Below, in pieces: positions 21,639 through 34,808 of a DNA stretch of 64,000 nt (its first letter is position 1; every line of letters begins with the position of its first letter). The stretch is taken from the NCBI RefSeq assembly GCF_937616625.2, contig NC_065575.1, positions 2,301,501 through 2,365,500 of the forward strand. The letters are read 5' to 3'. A program made the translations under genes and the position numbers. This stretch comes from Mercurialis annua (Eukaryota; Streptophyta; Magnoliopsida; Malpighiales; Euphorbiaceae). The notes beneath the pieces are model-generated. The model was not told where the DNA came from, ran no database searches, and saw nothing but the letters and a program-made list of their open reading frames with translations.

Positions 21639-24600
21639 ATGGGAAATTTCTGTGGGAAGCCTGCTAAATGTGCTCATGTTTCTTCTACTAATTTTGCTCC
21701 TCCTGGTTTGTTTTCTAGCTTGATCTCACTCTTTTTTTATTGTATTAATGTTTTTGTTAAGTAATGATCAATGAGTTTGTAGATTATTGTTGTTTATGGA
21801 GTTGGTTTGTGTTCTTAATTAGATGTTCAATTATGAATTTTTTTCCAGATGGGTAGTTCTTGTTTTACATAATTTTCTTTTATTACTTGAAGAATATTAG
21901 TAAAGATTGATTCTTTGTAGCTTAATTGCTTAAAAAGTTACGAATTTTAGCGTTTTTGCAATTTTAACACGATTTTTTTTTGATAATATCGGATACCAAC
22001 TTTCGAATACTGAGCGGTTTTTCATCAAAAAAATAGCCAATGTGGATGTCGGAATAGTGTTTATTCTGGTGTCCACATAAGAATTTTTATATGGAAAAAA
22101 ATGATGGTTCATGTATTAAATTGCCAAAATTGAAGGTTTGTGTTAAAATTACAAAACACGTTAAAGTTCATGATTTTTAAAGCAACTAAGCCGTTGTTTA
22201 TTTGTAAGTTTTGTCTGCATTTATGTTTGTTACATTATAGCAGAAGTTCTTATTATAGCTGTTGTTAGTTCTTAATTCTTGATTTATTATTGATCTTCAG
22301 GAAGTAAGAAACCTTATAGTGATAATGAGGGGAAGCAGAATTTTACTGGTTCTTCACAGCAAGCATTAGTAGGAAATATGAACAAGTCTTTGAGTTTTTC
22401 CTCAATTGATACATCTGTTCCAAGTAATCTCAAATCTTTTAGCTTTAATGAGCTAAAGAATGCTACCAAGAATTTTCGCTCGGAAACGATTCTCGGAGAG
22501 GGTGGTTTTGGATGTGTTTTTAAAGGGTGGCTTGATGGTAATACTTTAGCTCCTGCAAAACCAGGGAGTGGGATTGTTGTAGCAGTTAAGAGGCTCAAGG
22601 CTGAAAGCTTTCAGGGTCATAAGGAATGGCTTGTATGTACTTTTACGAGTTCTGTTTCGGTTTTTATTCATTAGCTTGGTGTCTCTAGAGTAATTTTTTT
22701 GACGTCGTCTTTTGTTGAATTAACAGGCGGAAGTGAACTATCTAGGCCAACTTCGCCATGACAATCTAGTGAAGCTCATTGGCTATTGTGCTGAATATGA
22801 GAATAGACTTCTGGTTTATGAGTTTATGCCAAAGGGAAGTCTGGAGAATCATTTATTCAGAAGTAAGTAATTTTGCTTGAGTTGTGTGAGACTTAATCTC
22901 TTTGCTATTTTTCTTTCAGCCTATTTGAAATATACCATGTGCAAGAATTCAGTTCAGTTTAAAATCTTGCAAAATCATTTCACCCTTTGATAGATGTCGA
23001 AAATTTCTTGTATTTTCAAGAACTTGAATTTTTTTTCTTTAGCTTTCCAAACATGAGAACCAACTACAGATATTAAGAAGAGAGTATAAATTAATTAATT
23101 TCTTACATATCCAAACTTGGTTTACACTCAAAACATTCAACTGCAGTGCTGTTTGCATGATCTTGATCTTGGAAGAAGTAGCTTGGATGAACCTTGCATG
23201 AAGTTTGAGGAACTTGTGGTGTTCTTAGTGCTTCTGTAGGATCAAATGAAAATTATATATAATTGTTTATTTGGGGTGGTGAAACCTATTAACTATTTCA
23301 AATGATCTTAAACTTTTGAAGCTTATGTGGATGCATTTTCTTTTCAAAAGCTTTTTTTTTAGAATTTTGCAAAAGAAAAAGCTAATTTGAAGACAAAGGC
23401 GTCATTTTCTTGATGAGTCATGGAGTTGCTTATTTGTGAAGTTGGACCTATGTGTAGTTGCCTAGTTGGACTAAGGTGAACATGAATATTACAACAAAAA
23501 AATATCATTTTCTTAAATTCTTTAATAATATTAGTAATTTATTAAAGAAAAAATATATTATATTCAAATTATTAAATCTTTTCAATATTAAATTCAAATT
23601 AATATAAAAAAATAAGACTTTTTGAATAATTTAGTATTTAATTAATATTAATAAAAAAGCGATGTTGTATAACCTCATTCAAAACACTTTCTTGGAATTA
23701 CTCTCTAGAAAAAGAAAAACAAAATTGGACCATTGTTTCTATTTCGATAGTTGCAGCCAGAGGATAATAACTTTTGAGTTGCATTGGAGAAAGTTCAGCT
23801 TTCACAGTTTTGCTTGTTAAGCTAAACTATGCTTTGTATTCAAACAAGACATGAGTTTGAGGATGGTAAAATTCATTTGAGATTTGATTAGCAGGAAACA
23901 GCAAGTTTCCTTCTGAAACTTTTTTTCTTCTGAGAGTTTGGGGGCAGGTCAGGTGTATATTTGTCAATATAAGAATGGTGGCATTGTTGTATATAGCATT
24001 GTATTTTATTTCGTTTCTGTTTGCTATGGATTCACATTTATCCCGTATCAGTGTAGTTTGAATGTTCGTGCATGATAAATAAGCCTTTTCACATGTTATT
24101 GTAATAACAAAAAATCTTCTGTATTTGCAGAAGGGGATCAACCTATAACTTGGGCTACACGGATGCACATTGCAATTGGTGTGGCAAGGGGAGTGTCTTT
24201 CTTGCATGGTTTAAATGCTAATGTGATTTATCGCGATTTGAAGGCATCTAATATTCTACTTGATTCGGTGTGTTGAGATCTTATAATTTTTATTACTTAT
24301 TAACACACATACAGACAAATGTATAATTAAACTTGTGCGCGGCTGATGAGAATAGTAAAACTCTTTTCAGGATTATAATGCAAAACTTTCAGATTTTGGC
24401 TTAGCAAGAGATGGTCCTACCGGAGATAACACTCATGTTTCAACCAGAGTGGTAGGAACTCGAGGTTATGCTGCACCAGAGTATATAGCTACAGGTTAGT
24501 CAAATTTCTACTCTTCCATGGCAAACCAGTCATTTTACGTGAGTTCATAAAAAGAATGAAGCAACACAAAATTATAGAAAAAGGGTGGCAGCTTGTTTAA

Positions 24601-25610
24601 TCAAAATATATATACTAGTTTCCATTCCAGCTGAGGAGTGTAATAAGTTTCCACTAATGGTGTGAGAAGTTTTTGGAATGCACATGTTATCGAATATACA
24701 GTTCAAGTGAAATTTTGTTTTGCAAAGTAACATTTGATAGTGTAGGCAGCCGCCTCCTGGCTGCCAGTCACCTTTTGTCTTCCGTTATTCTCTTACCCTT
24801 TCCGTCACCATTTTTCCTGTTTAATTGTCTCTCCACGCCCTTTTTTCTTGATCATTAGTCGTTTTCCTTCTCTCTCTCAACCTGCCCCTTTATTTTATGA
24901 TTTGGCCTAGACATTTTTTCCCGACAATTGCATTTGTATAATTGTATAGTCGTGTTTTTATTACTTTTGCTCTTCCATCGGATATGGGTTTGAGAATTAT
25001 CACATGATTGTCTCCATTTTGTATTATCATAGTGTGGAAACTAGTAGTCTAGTATACAATCATATTTGACTTTTGATCTTCTTCTTCTGTAAAAATTGAT
25101 ATTTTAAAATATTATAGTTTTCCTTATACACATGTCAAGAGAATTTCAACTGAATTTTCTCCTTTGACTGATTCAATCCGAGCAGGTCACCTGACTCCAA
25201 AGAGCGATGTGTACAGCTTCGGAGTGGTCTTGCTAGAATTACTATCAGGAAAAAGGGCAATGGATGATGAGAGAGTTAATTACATTGAAGAAACTCTAGT
25301 GGATTGGGCAAAACCGTTCCTAAGCGACCCAAGGCGAGTTTTGAGGATCATGGATACTAGATTAGGCGGTCAATACTCGAAGAAAGGTGCTCAGGCTGCT
25401 ACTGCACTTGCATTGCAATGTTTGCATACTGATTCGAAAAATCGACCATCTATGATGGAAGTTCTAACCACATTAGAGAAACTAAACGCATCAGCTGATA
25501 ATACCCCAAGAACACCTCCTCCTGCTAGGCTAAACAATCACAGGGTCAGCCACATGCATAGTCCTCAGACTCCTCATAGGATTAATAGAGCAGCTTCTAA
25601 TCTGGTCTAA
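21639..25610 (+). CDS. Receptor-like cytoplasmic kinase, PBL (PBS1-like) subfamily
   Basis: Six exons (21639-21705, 22301-22632, 22727-22862, 24131-24267, 24371-24494, 25186-25610; GT-AG, phases close, 406 aa) encode a Ser/Thr kinase of the RLCK VII type. The N-terminus MGNFCGKP offers Gly2 for N-myristoylation and Cys5 for palmitoylation, so plasma-membrane attachment is expected. Kinase landmarks: GEGGFG at residues 88-93, the VAVK lysine at 119, YRDLKASN with Asp214, DFG at 232-234, then the activation segment [18 protein letters not shown] and [17 protein letters not shown]. The insert [13 protein letters not shown] after the P-loop is characteristic of PBL2/PBL3-like members. It lacks extracellular and transmembrane segments. 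Relatives relay immune and growth signals from receptor kinases. The tail after about residue 365 is Pro/Asn/His-rich. Which paralogue it is cannot be settled here. Confidence 0.93.
21919..22192. repeat. Inverted-repeat element in intron 1 of the PBL-like kinase
   Basis: The left end AGCTTAATTGCTTAAAAAG is matched by the complement of the right end, GGCTTAGTTGCTTTAAAAA. Complementarity continues through GCAATTTTAACAC-like sequence on both arms. At about 274 bp with no coding, it looks like a MITE. Flanks give no convincing TSD, so superfamily is open. Confidence 0.5.
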
Positions 25611-26836
25611 CCGATGTCTCACTCGTGTGTGATCGATGCATCACTCGTGTTTACGCATGTAGCCACAGTATTTATATGAACGCTCATGTTCGAGATCAGT
25701 TTTGCAGGCTACTAGAGCCTTTTGAGCTACAAATTTGTCAACTTGCTGATGAATTAGTGTCTTGTGAACAAAGGTATTGTGTACTAGATGAGTAGTATGT
25801 ACAGTTTTTTTGTTTGTTAGAATGATGAATTATAATATATAGAAAAAGTTGTTGTGTCAGTAATTAATCTTGCATAAGATTGCATTTTGTTTTTGTTACT
25901 GACTTTGGGGTTTAAGAAAATAGCACGATTCGGCTTGCAATAAAATTAAATTTTTTTTTTTATGGATTTTAATTAATGAATTTTCTTTATCTTGACAGTC
26001 TTCTTAGGAATAATAATTATTATTATCCTCCTGAGTTTCTATATTAAATTATGGTTCATAATTACTACTCCATTAGTTCTTTTATTATCCTCGGTTAAAA
26101 TATTGATATCATCAAAGAATTAATTATTTAAAATAAAATTTAATTTAGTCCTTCAACTAATTTTTAGTATAAATCAATTTATTTATTTTTTAAAAAATAT
26201 ACTTTTTAATAACAATAGTTTTTCAACAATTTCAATAAAAAAAATAAAATCCTTGATGACATCAATACATTTTACAAATAAAATATGAACCTGATAAAAT
26301 TAATCATCAACTTTTCTGTTTTGAGAATCAGAATATTGAGCTATTTTTCGTTTTAAAAAAACTAACATGGACATCAAAATATAGATTGTTTAGACAGACA
26401 CATTAATTATTTTTAATGGAAAATAGTTTGATATTTCGGTCTGTCAAAATATGAAAATTGGTGATTGATTTTGTAAATTACAAAACACGCTAATATATTT
26501 TATATAATTAATCCTTAAAATATTATAAAACTTTAAAAATATTGAGTTGAATCCAAATTAAATTAATTTTTAGATACCATTCATTTTAAATTGAACGAAT
26601 TTTCTCTAACAATCATTATTACTTATCGGGTATCACCACATTCTTAAAAATTTACATTACTAATTAAATAAAATAAAACTTCCGACATTAAAATAGCAGA
26701 TTTCAAAAAGGTTGAGACACCACTTATATAATTTTTTATTTTATTTTTTAATGTGTAGAAAAGTATTAATTTTTTAAAAAAGTAATAGTAATGTTTTTAA
26801 AAATATTGATTTTTTCAAAAAAGTATTAAAAATAAA
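25611..26836. other. 3' flank of the kinase gene and intergenic sequence
   Basis: Roughly the first 250 bases after the kinase stop are less AT-rich and probably hold its 3' untranslated region. The remainder is AT-rich with no coding exon. The stretch around 26300-26480 has weak inverted similarity to small MITEs elsewhere in the window. Confidence 0.35.
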
Positions 26837-27339
26837 GGCCTAATCACTCAAAAACCCCTCACCTTTAAACTTTTTTTCAATTCTACCCCGACGTTGAAAA
26901 TTTGTCAATTTTACCCACTTTTAAATTTTCCGTTTTCAATTATACCCCAATATTTTATTTTTTGTTAATTTTTTTACTTAAATGATGAAATCATTCAATT
27001 AATTAAGTCTAAACATGAAATTAAATTCTTTTTATTCAAAAAAGTACAAATAAGTCCTTTATTTTTAAAAACTAACTAAAAACCATAATCAATTTAACAC
27101 TAATTTAAATTCTTAATTAATTTAACTAAATTTAAATAAATTTTAAAAATATACAATTAATATATGCGAGACATGTAGAATGTTTTAAACAAATTTCCAA
27201 ACGCAAAAGACGTTAATTTAATTTTTCAGGATACAATTGAAACACAAAAATGCAAAATAGGGTAAAATTGACAAATTTGCAACGTCAGGGTATGATTGAA
27301 AAAGGGTTAAAAGGTCGGGGTTTTTTAAGACATTAGGCC
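26837..27339. mobile_element. Inverted-repeat element with near-perfect 9-bp TSD, probably Mutator-type
   Basis: The left end GGCCTAATCACTCAAAAACC and the complement of the right end GGCCTAATGTCTTAAAAAAC are inverted copies. The arms continue inward through ACCCCGACGTTG / GGTAAAATTGACAAATTTGC. Flanking 9-mers AAAAATAAA (26828-26836) and TAAAATAAA (27340-27348) agree at 8 of 9 positions. 503 bp, no coding. It ends about 240 bp before the CSN2 start codon, so it may lie in that promoter. The AT-rich TSD makes chance matching easier, hence moderate confidence. Confidence 0.65.
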
Positions 27340-27576
27340 TAAAATAAATAAGTGCAAAAATAACAAGTAATAATATATAGGCAATATCGAGAAAACGTAA
27401 AAATAGAGGGAAAACTATAGTGAGAAAAAGACAAACTGTGATATCAATGGAAGAAAAGCCCTAAAAACCTATTTTTTCACTCTAGATTTTGCATCTGAGG
27501 AGCTGCTTTACTTCCGCAATCAATTCATCACTCATTATTATTATTATTATTATTTGGATTCTTTCTTAGTTCAATC

Positions 27577-30500
27577 ATGGGTTCAGGTACTGATTTTATT
27601 GATTTTTTTTTTTAAATTTGGATTTATGAATCATCAGTAACTAGAACTGTATTTATTTTGAATTATATGCTTTAATTGACGATTAATAATGCTTGATAAT
27701 GCGAGTTCAGATGCGGATATGGAGGATTATGGATTTGAATACTCAGACGATGAGCCTGAGGAACAAGATGTTGATATTGAGAACCAATATTACAATTCCA
27801 AAGGTTTTTTTTTTGTTTCTATTTATTATGATTTAAATTAGTATCTGTAGTTACTTTAAATTGCTCGATGCTGATACAAATCTTAACAAATGTTAGGTTA
27901 ATATGCAAATTTGCTTTTATTTTTTGTTTTGGTGACAGTTCAGATTGATGAGGAGCTATGTTTTAAATCTGTAGAAGTTTATTTTGAGTTGCAAATAAAT
28001 TATGAGCTGTTTGTAGGTGTAAAAAGTTTCTCGTAGGGCATAGAGCATAGCCGGTGTATATTGTATCTTGTGTTTTTCAATTTGATTCATTTTGCTTTTC
28101 GGTGATTTTGCCTTGTTGTTTTTCTATGCTATTGTATGATCGCATGTATTTGGACCTAATAATCTTTTTTTTTTTTTTTTTGAGAAATAGCTTTGGATGT
28201 TTTAACTCGAATCTGATACAGTTACATTGAACTCGTGATAGTTGTTAAACCAACCTGATGACCTGACATAGGATGAGCATTTGGACCTAATAATCTTTCT
28301 TTTCTTTTAGTCGCTTTTTCAGTTAATTTGTGCTCATTTTTTAGAGTTATTTACTAACTATGTTTATCTTTTTTTCATATCGTAAATAGGTATGGTTGAA
28401 ACAGATCCAGAAGGAGCACTTGCAGGTTTTGCTGAAGTTGTCAACATGGAGCCAGAGAAGGCAGAGTGGTGAGCACTGTAGAACTTCCAAATTACTGGAT
28501 ACATTAATGCTTTTAAATCCATCTGATCTATATTTTATTTTGAGCATGTGATTTTCCATTTTATCAATTGTTCTTGCATTTAACACTCCAATTTTGCGAT
28601 TGAGATATAATGAAGCTGACATTGAATATTAGTTGGTGATGGCATGTTTGGAATTCTTTATATTAGTGTACGTTAATATGCTGTGTTTCTTATTCTATTT
28701 TCTGTATGAAACATTTGACAAAATTATGAGGATGCGACTGTGTTTTTTTTTTTTAATCTTAGATAATATAAACTCTTGCTTTTGTACATTGCCATACTAG
28801 GTTGTACTACCCTTACATCTTTGTTTTTTTTCACCTACTGATTTAAATCTATATATTGTTGAAATCACTGTTTTGATAATCTTATAATGGATCTTGCTCT
28901 TGTCAGGGGTTTTAAAGCACTAAAACAAACGGTAAAGCTTTATTACCGTTTGGGTAAGTATAAAGAAATGATGGATTCATACAGAGAGATGCTTACATAC
29001 ATTAAATCAGCAGTCACACGCAATTACAGTGAGAAATGTATAAACAACATCATGGACTTTGTTTCCGGATCAGCTAGTCAGAACTTTGGCCTCCTACAAG
29101 AGTTTTATCAAACCACCCTAAAGGCCCTTGAAGAGGCAAAGAATGAGGTAAGATATGTTTTTAAAGGTTTAGCATTCCCTTTGTGTCATGATGTTTATAT
29201 GATTCTTTCCTCAGAGACTTTGGTTCAAGACAAATCTTAAGCTTTGCAAAATATGGTTTGATATGGGTGAATATGGGCGAATGAGCAAGGTGACTTTGAT
29301 ATAATTCTTTGATTCCGCCACTTTATTTGTTCCTCTATTGTTTATTGACTGAATATTTTGCATAATCAGATTCTGAAAGAACTCCATAAATCTTGTCAAC
29401 GAGAAGATGGTACAGATGATCAAAAGAAAGGGAGTCAACTTTTGGAAGTATATGCAATTGAGATTCAAATGTACACTGAGACCAAGAACAACAAAAAGCT
29501 CAAGGTATGGATTTCCAACTGTTTAATAGGTGTTTCAAATTGTCAATAGAGATGAGATGTCATATATCCTATATTATTTATTTCTAAGCTTCCTCATTTG
29601 CTAAATTATTTTCAGAAAAAAAAAACTTATTATGAGAAATTATTTCCAGGAAGTTCCTTAATATGTAACTTTTTAAAGCTTGTTAAGTGATGAGTCATAT
29701 GCTGCAGTCCAGGTGTTAGCATAATGTATTGTTCAATAATAAGTCAATTATGTTGTCAGCTTGAATGCTCCTAAAAACGCCTAAGGTTTGTAGGAATTAG
29801 GCTTAGAAGATGAGGTAGTTTAAAACCTATGTAATTTTCCGACTTTAAATGAATTTTAATATAGTACTCCCTCGGTCCCACAAAGATAGGCCATTTAGAC
29901 AAATACAAGATTTAAGAAAAATATAGTTAAGTTTGTTAAAATTAGGTTTTTTTATTGAAGTTTCCAATTTTATCCTTATTTAATATTTAGATATATAAAT
30001 AATATATTAATGACTAGTTTGTTTATTGGTGAGTTTTGTATTGAACATGAAGTCATTAATTCATTTGAGGATAACTAGGTATATTTATTAGGGGTATATA
30101 AGACTTTTGAGTTTTTAAGTTGCTTACCAAATTTAGAAGGTGGCCTATAATTTGGGACGTCAAAAATAGAAAGGTGGCCTATCTTTGTGGGACGGAGGGA
30201 GTATTTTCATGCTGGACATGGCGGTTAAATTCACTAAATAAAACTATAATGTTAAATAAAGTTGTCTAAATTTGATCATACAGAATAGCTTAGATTTTTT
30301 GTTTCTTGTGAAGTTGAATATAACGTGGCAGCAGTAGGCCAATAGCTATTTGGTTATCCATGAACATGCTGTCAAATGGAAAAATTGTAGACCGGGTGCA
30401 TCCCCATAACAAGAAATTGATTGGATTATGCTAGTCCAACAATCAGTTTGTGATCTGACACTGAGCTTCAATCACATGCCTTGTGTCTGCTTCTATTTGC

Positions 30501-32772
30501 TTGTGCTGCTAGATTTTGATAGCATTAAAATTTGACGTCTCAGTAGTATTTCATGGAATATGGATTAATATTCAGTAAAGATTAAAATTGGGATTTAAAT
30601 GATTGTAATGCTATTGTGTTTCTTAGATTTCATGATGCTTCATTTCCTGTGTGTATATTGGATCTTTTTTTTTATATTTGCCTATCCCTTATTCCATAAA
30701 TTTGGCTTTTCTTTATTCAGGTGACATTTTTTCCAGATTTTTGTTGATTACAAAATTTGTTGGTTGATGTACCATAATGCTCATCTAATTTTATTAAGGC
30801 TTCAATTTTTCCCAGTCCATTACAAGTATTATATTTTGAAGACTTTTTGTTTTTGGCTTACCAGCAATTGTACCAAAAAGCACTTGCGATCAAGTCAGCA
30901 ATCCCACATCCAAGGATAATGGGGATAATTAGAGAATGTGGTGGAAAGATGCATATGGCAGAGCGTCAATGGGCTGAGGCTGCAACAGATTTCTTTGAAG
31001 CTTTTAAAAACTATGATGAAGCTGGAAATCACAGACGCATACAATGCTTAAAGTATGTTTGCTCTCTTATTTTTTTGTTTTTATGTTGACAGTGACACTC
31101 ACATGTTCAAGTGCATATTATAGGTTATTCATGAAATTTGAAAAGATTAATGTGTACTACAATTATTACAATTTACGAATCAGATCTACAATGGGGAAAT
31201 AAAAATCGATTTGACAATTTTTATATTCCAATAGAAGATAATATATGAGGGCTATAATATTGTAGTTGCACTCACTAATGTTGGGAGTGAGAAGAAATTA
31301 GCATTGTCTGAAGTTAAACTCAAATGTTACAGTAGTTAGTTACACACTGCTAAGAACTCTATCTATACGTTCAGGCTGGTCTCCTCTTATCTACATGCTA
31401 ATTCACAACATTCATATGCAATTAATCGAATTTAAATTTGATTAATTATAGATTTCCTTGTAGTTCAGGATAGTGCATCTTACTTTTGCAAGGAATTCGT
31501 TGGTTGCCAGAATTATTTTATTTCTTTCAGAACAATTGGACCGTTTTTGCATCGTCTAATTACATTAAGCATTATTCTTGACAGATACTTGGTTCTGGCT
31601 AATATGCTGATGGAATCTGAAGTGAATCCATTTGACGGTCAAGAGGCAAAGCCGTAAGTATTTTTATACATTATTTGAAATAGGTTTATTCCTGTTCACC
31701 TCTCACTTGGGCGCCCTTTTTCTACCATGGTTATTGATCAGATATAAGAATGATCCTGAGATTCTGGCAATGACAAACCTAATAGCAGCATATCAACGAA
31801 ACGAGATATTGGAGTTTGAGAAAATCCTTAAGGTATCAATCTTTTCTAGCACTTGACATTTTCACCACCGGTGCAAAATGAAAGACAAAGAGTCCTTTAT
31901 AATTTATTAAAATACGAATGAGATCAATTTAATATATTTTGGTAGAATTTGGTTACAAATTGTCACTTGCTTACATTGTTATTTGGCCTTTCTTCAGAGT
32001 AACAGAAGGACAATAATGGACGATCCATTCATACGGAATTACATTGAAGATCTATTGAAGAATGTTAGAACACAAGTGCTGCTTAAGCTGATAAAACCAT
32101 ATACGAGAATTCGGATTCCTTTCATATCAAAGGTGAAGCTTGGCTTTGGTTCCTTGATCACTATTTTTCTAATTCTTTCAATACTTTTATTTTTAAAAGA
32201 CTTCACAGAGGATCTTTTAACTGAAGTCAGGATTTTTTCACTTGCAGGAACTTAATGTCCCAGAAAAAGATGTTGAGCAGCTGTTGGTTTCACTGATATT
32301 GGATAATCGTATTGACGGGCATATTGATCAAGTGAACAGGCTTTTAGAGCGCGGCGACAGGTACATTCTCAATTTACTTTTCCATTTCGGTTCTTTCTAT
32401 ACGGGTGTGCATTTGGTTTGAACTGAACCAAACCAAATCATTGCCTTTTCAAAACCGAACTGAACTGAACTTTTTTAGTTGAGTTGATTTTTTTGTTCGG
32501 CTCTGTCATTTGTTTCAGTTTACCCTAAAATTTAACTAATTTTAATGTCCAATACCGAACCGGAAACTAAATTTTTGTATGATATCAAACCGAATCAAAT
32601 TTGTTGTATTGGTTTGGTATTCATGTGCAAATTTGATGAGCATCGCTGCAGCCATCATTCTTATTATTTAACGTCATGCAGGTCCAAGGGAATGAAGAAG
32701 TATACCGCCATCGATAAATGGAACACACAGCTAAGGTCACTCTATCAAACTATTAGCAATCGTGTGTACTGA
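27577..32772 (+). CDS. CSN2: COP9 signalosome subunit 2
   Basis: Twelve exons encode 439 residues: 27577-27586, 27711-27803, 28390-28468, 28907-29147, 29215-29289, 29370-29504, 30865-31052, 31585-31653, 31742-31832, 31998-32132, 32248-32360, 32682-32772, all GT-AG with consistent phases. Coding exon 1 is only 10 nt. The acidic N-terminus [20 protein letters not shown] is the hallmark of CSN2. Then come [29 protein letters not shown] helical repeats (here [20 protein letters not shown]) and a C-terminal PCI domain (about residues 290-400: [39 protein letters not shown]). The subunit binds cullin-RBX1 and helps the complex remove NEDD8 from cullin-RING ligases in nucleus and cytosol. Length equals the Arabidopsis protein as I remember it. 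A Stowaway MITE lies in the intron between exons 6 and 7. Confidence 0.97.
29867..30201. mobile_element. Intact Stowaway MITE in a CSN2 intron
   Basis: The ends CTCCCTCGGTCCCACAAAG and, complemented, CTCCCTCCGTCCCACAAAG are near-perfect inverted repeats, continuing through ATAGGCCA. TA lies on both sides (29865-29866, 30202-30203). 335 bp, AT-rich, non-coding. The well-preserved ends suggest a fairly recent insertion; the 9661-10018 copy is an older relative. Confidence 0.93.
32402..32633. repeat. Possible decayed inverted-repeat element in the last CSN2 intron
   Basis: The stretch begins GGGTGTGCATTTGGTTTGAAC, and its right end is loosely complementary (GGTTTGGTATTCATGTGCA). Words AACCGAACTGAACTGAAC and CCGAACCGG recur between. 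It recalls the small GGTGTGCA element in PAG1 but is too decayed for firm ends. Confidence 0.3.
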
Positions 32773-34317
32773 CATTATTCTACTATATAGTAGTATGTTT
32801 TTTCAGTGTTTTTTGGGCGGGATCAACAACAAAACTTGATTAATTCCAGTGTGAGACTCCAATGTCATAGAAGCTACCGCTAGATATTACTATAATTTAG
32901 ATCAAGAAAAGTCGTGTTTCCATAGTAAATGCATTTTGAAGGGGAAAATGAGGGTAGAGAATGTATAATCCATATCAACAAATAATTTTGATACTGAGAA
33001 AAGTTTGATTCAACGACATATTGGCCAATCATATAGTCCCGACATGTGTATTACATTTCTCGTTGCTTTTTGTTTGATTTTGAATCATGGTCTGGCGTCA
33101 AGTGACCCAGTTGGTCGTAGTTTGAGCTAGCATGTGTAGTACAAGAACAGATTTGCTTCAGTTTAGGGCCGGCCTAACTTTTGACAGTGTTTTAAGAACC
33201 TGGCTAGCCGGTTCAAGCGGTTCGACCGTGAATCGGAAGTCATCTCGGTTAAAAAGATATGAGACGATTAAAAATATTATATGCAAAGATATATTAAATA
33301 TATTTTGAAACAATTTATCGCCATTCCTTGGACCCCTTTCAGTATGGGGAAACCACATGTTTTTCTAACATTTCATTATGTAGCAAAAACTTTATGGTCA
33401 GTAAAATCATAAAAGCACCATACTCCCCACCCAACAACATTATCACAGCATTCAATACATTATCCATTTTCTTTTAATTTTTTTTTCATAATAAGAACTA
33501 TCCAAAAATAATATTTTCAGAATATTCCCTTGAATTTATGATGATTTTCTTATTTGCGTCCTTTTGATAAAACTAAATCAGAATTGATTGGAACTTTAGA
33601 ATATAATACAGTTTAGTCCTGTTTTATATTGAAAGTAAAACTACATTTTATGCTATAACATTTAAAATAAAATTACTTCGCAATTGTTGTCTTTATTTGT
33701 TAAATATCTGTAAACCAAATAAAGATATGGACGCTGGAACAGTGACACATAATATATGTATTCCAGTGTCAGTGTGCGCATCGGTATTTTTTATCAGAAT
33801 ATTACTCGGTGTTTTCAGTTGCTAAAAGATTAAGGTTCATATATAAAAATTGTCAAAATTGAAAATTCGTAGTAAAATTACGGAAAAGCAAGATTTCATA
33901 ATTTATTTTGTAATCACCCCTAAATAAAATTATACACATATAAATAAGATTAAATTTTATATAATTTAGAAAGGAATCATGTTTCCACTTGGAAAGAATA
34001 TACTGAGAGGTACTATATTAAAAATAGACATCAAATCGAAGGAATGATCAATGTGGACTGTGAAATTTAATAGAGGAACAGAAGAAATATTCACCACAAA
34101 TAAAGTTTTTGTCAATCTGCTTACATTTTGGTATAATGTTTTGTGGTTTCATATCATTTTCATAATTAATAGTTTCACAAAATTTGGCAAATTTAAAGGG
34201 ACAGGTAATTGGAGTGGACACAAATTGTTTCCATTTTCTGTACTTGCATATGTACACATATGTGAGCTTTAGTGGTTCAGTTTTATCTTGTGCAAAAAAA
34301 ATGTCATTGATAAATAA
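32773..34317. other. 3' flank of CSN2 and intergenic sequence
   Basis: About 32773-33150 should hold the CSN2 3' untranslated region. A short repeat-like block with GCCGGTTCAAGCGGTTCGACC lies near 33200-33230. The rest is AT-rich with no gene. Confidence 0.35.
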
Positions 34318-34808
34318 GGGTTAATGGAAAAAAGTTACGAACTTTACACGTTTTCTCATTTTAATCACGCAGTTTAAATTTTTTCATTTTCATGCAGAAA
34401 CTAACACTTTTTTTCAAATTCATGCACGGTGTTAAGGTGGCGCTCATCCAGTGGTGTAAAATGACCTCCACCTCAGCGAATTATACCAATGGAACCATGA
34501 CACCTCAGCACCGTGCATGAATTTGAGAAAAAATATTAATTCATGCATGAAAATGAGAAAATTTAAACTGCGTGATTAAAACGAGAACACGTGTAAACAG
34601 GGGCGAAGCCAGAAAATATTTTTAAGGGGGGTCAAATTTTATAGTTTAACATAAAATAAAAATTTAAAGTGGTCAATTTAAGTGTAATTATATGATTACC
34701 ATTAATTCATATAAAATGTTGGTACAATTTGTTTTGTAGAAGGTGGTCTATTGCACCATGTGGCTTCGCCACTGCGTGTAAAGTTGGTGAATTTTTATGA
34801 CAGTAACC
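34318..34808. mobile_element. GGGTTAATG-family MITE, copy 1, interrupted by a hAT MITE
   Basis: The left arm begins GGGTTAATGG and runs into ACGAACTTTACACG and TTTTCTCATTTTAATCACGC. The right arm is its complement, resumes after the nested element (GTGTAAAGTTGG) and ends near GACAGTAACC. The block TCAAATTCATGCACGGTG and its complement are shared with the copies at 37475, 39232 (short form) and 60863. Flanks share TAAATAA, displaced by one base, probably an eroded 9-bp TSD. Confidence 0.75.
34598..34774. mobile_element. Short hAT-type MITE with perfect 8-bp TSD, nested
   Basis: The duplication CGTGTAAA flanks both sides (34590-34597 and 34775-34782), the 8-bp length expected of hAT elements. 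The ends are CAGGGGCGAAGCCA on the left and CAGTGGCGAAGCCA on the complement of the right: 14-bp inverted repeats with one mismatch. 177 bp, no coding. It lies inside the right arm of the MITE at 34318-34808, so it is younger than that insertion. Confidence 0.92.

Noticed and set aside
23827..24207. 126-codon minus-strand frame over the kinase intron 3/exon 4
   Set aside because: Overlaps a well-supported exon on the opposite strand and resembles no family.
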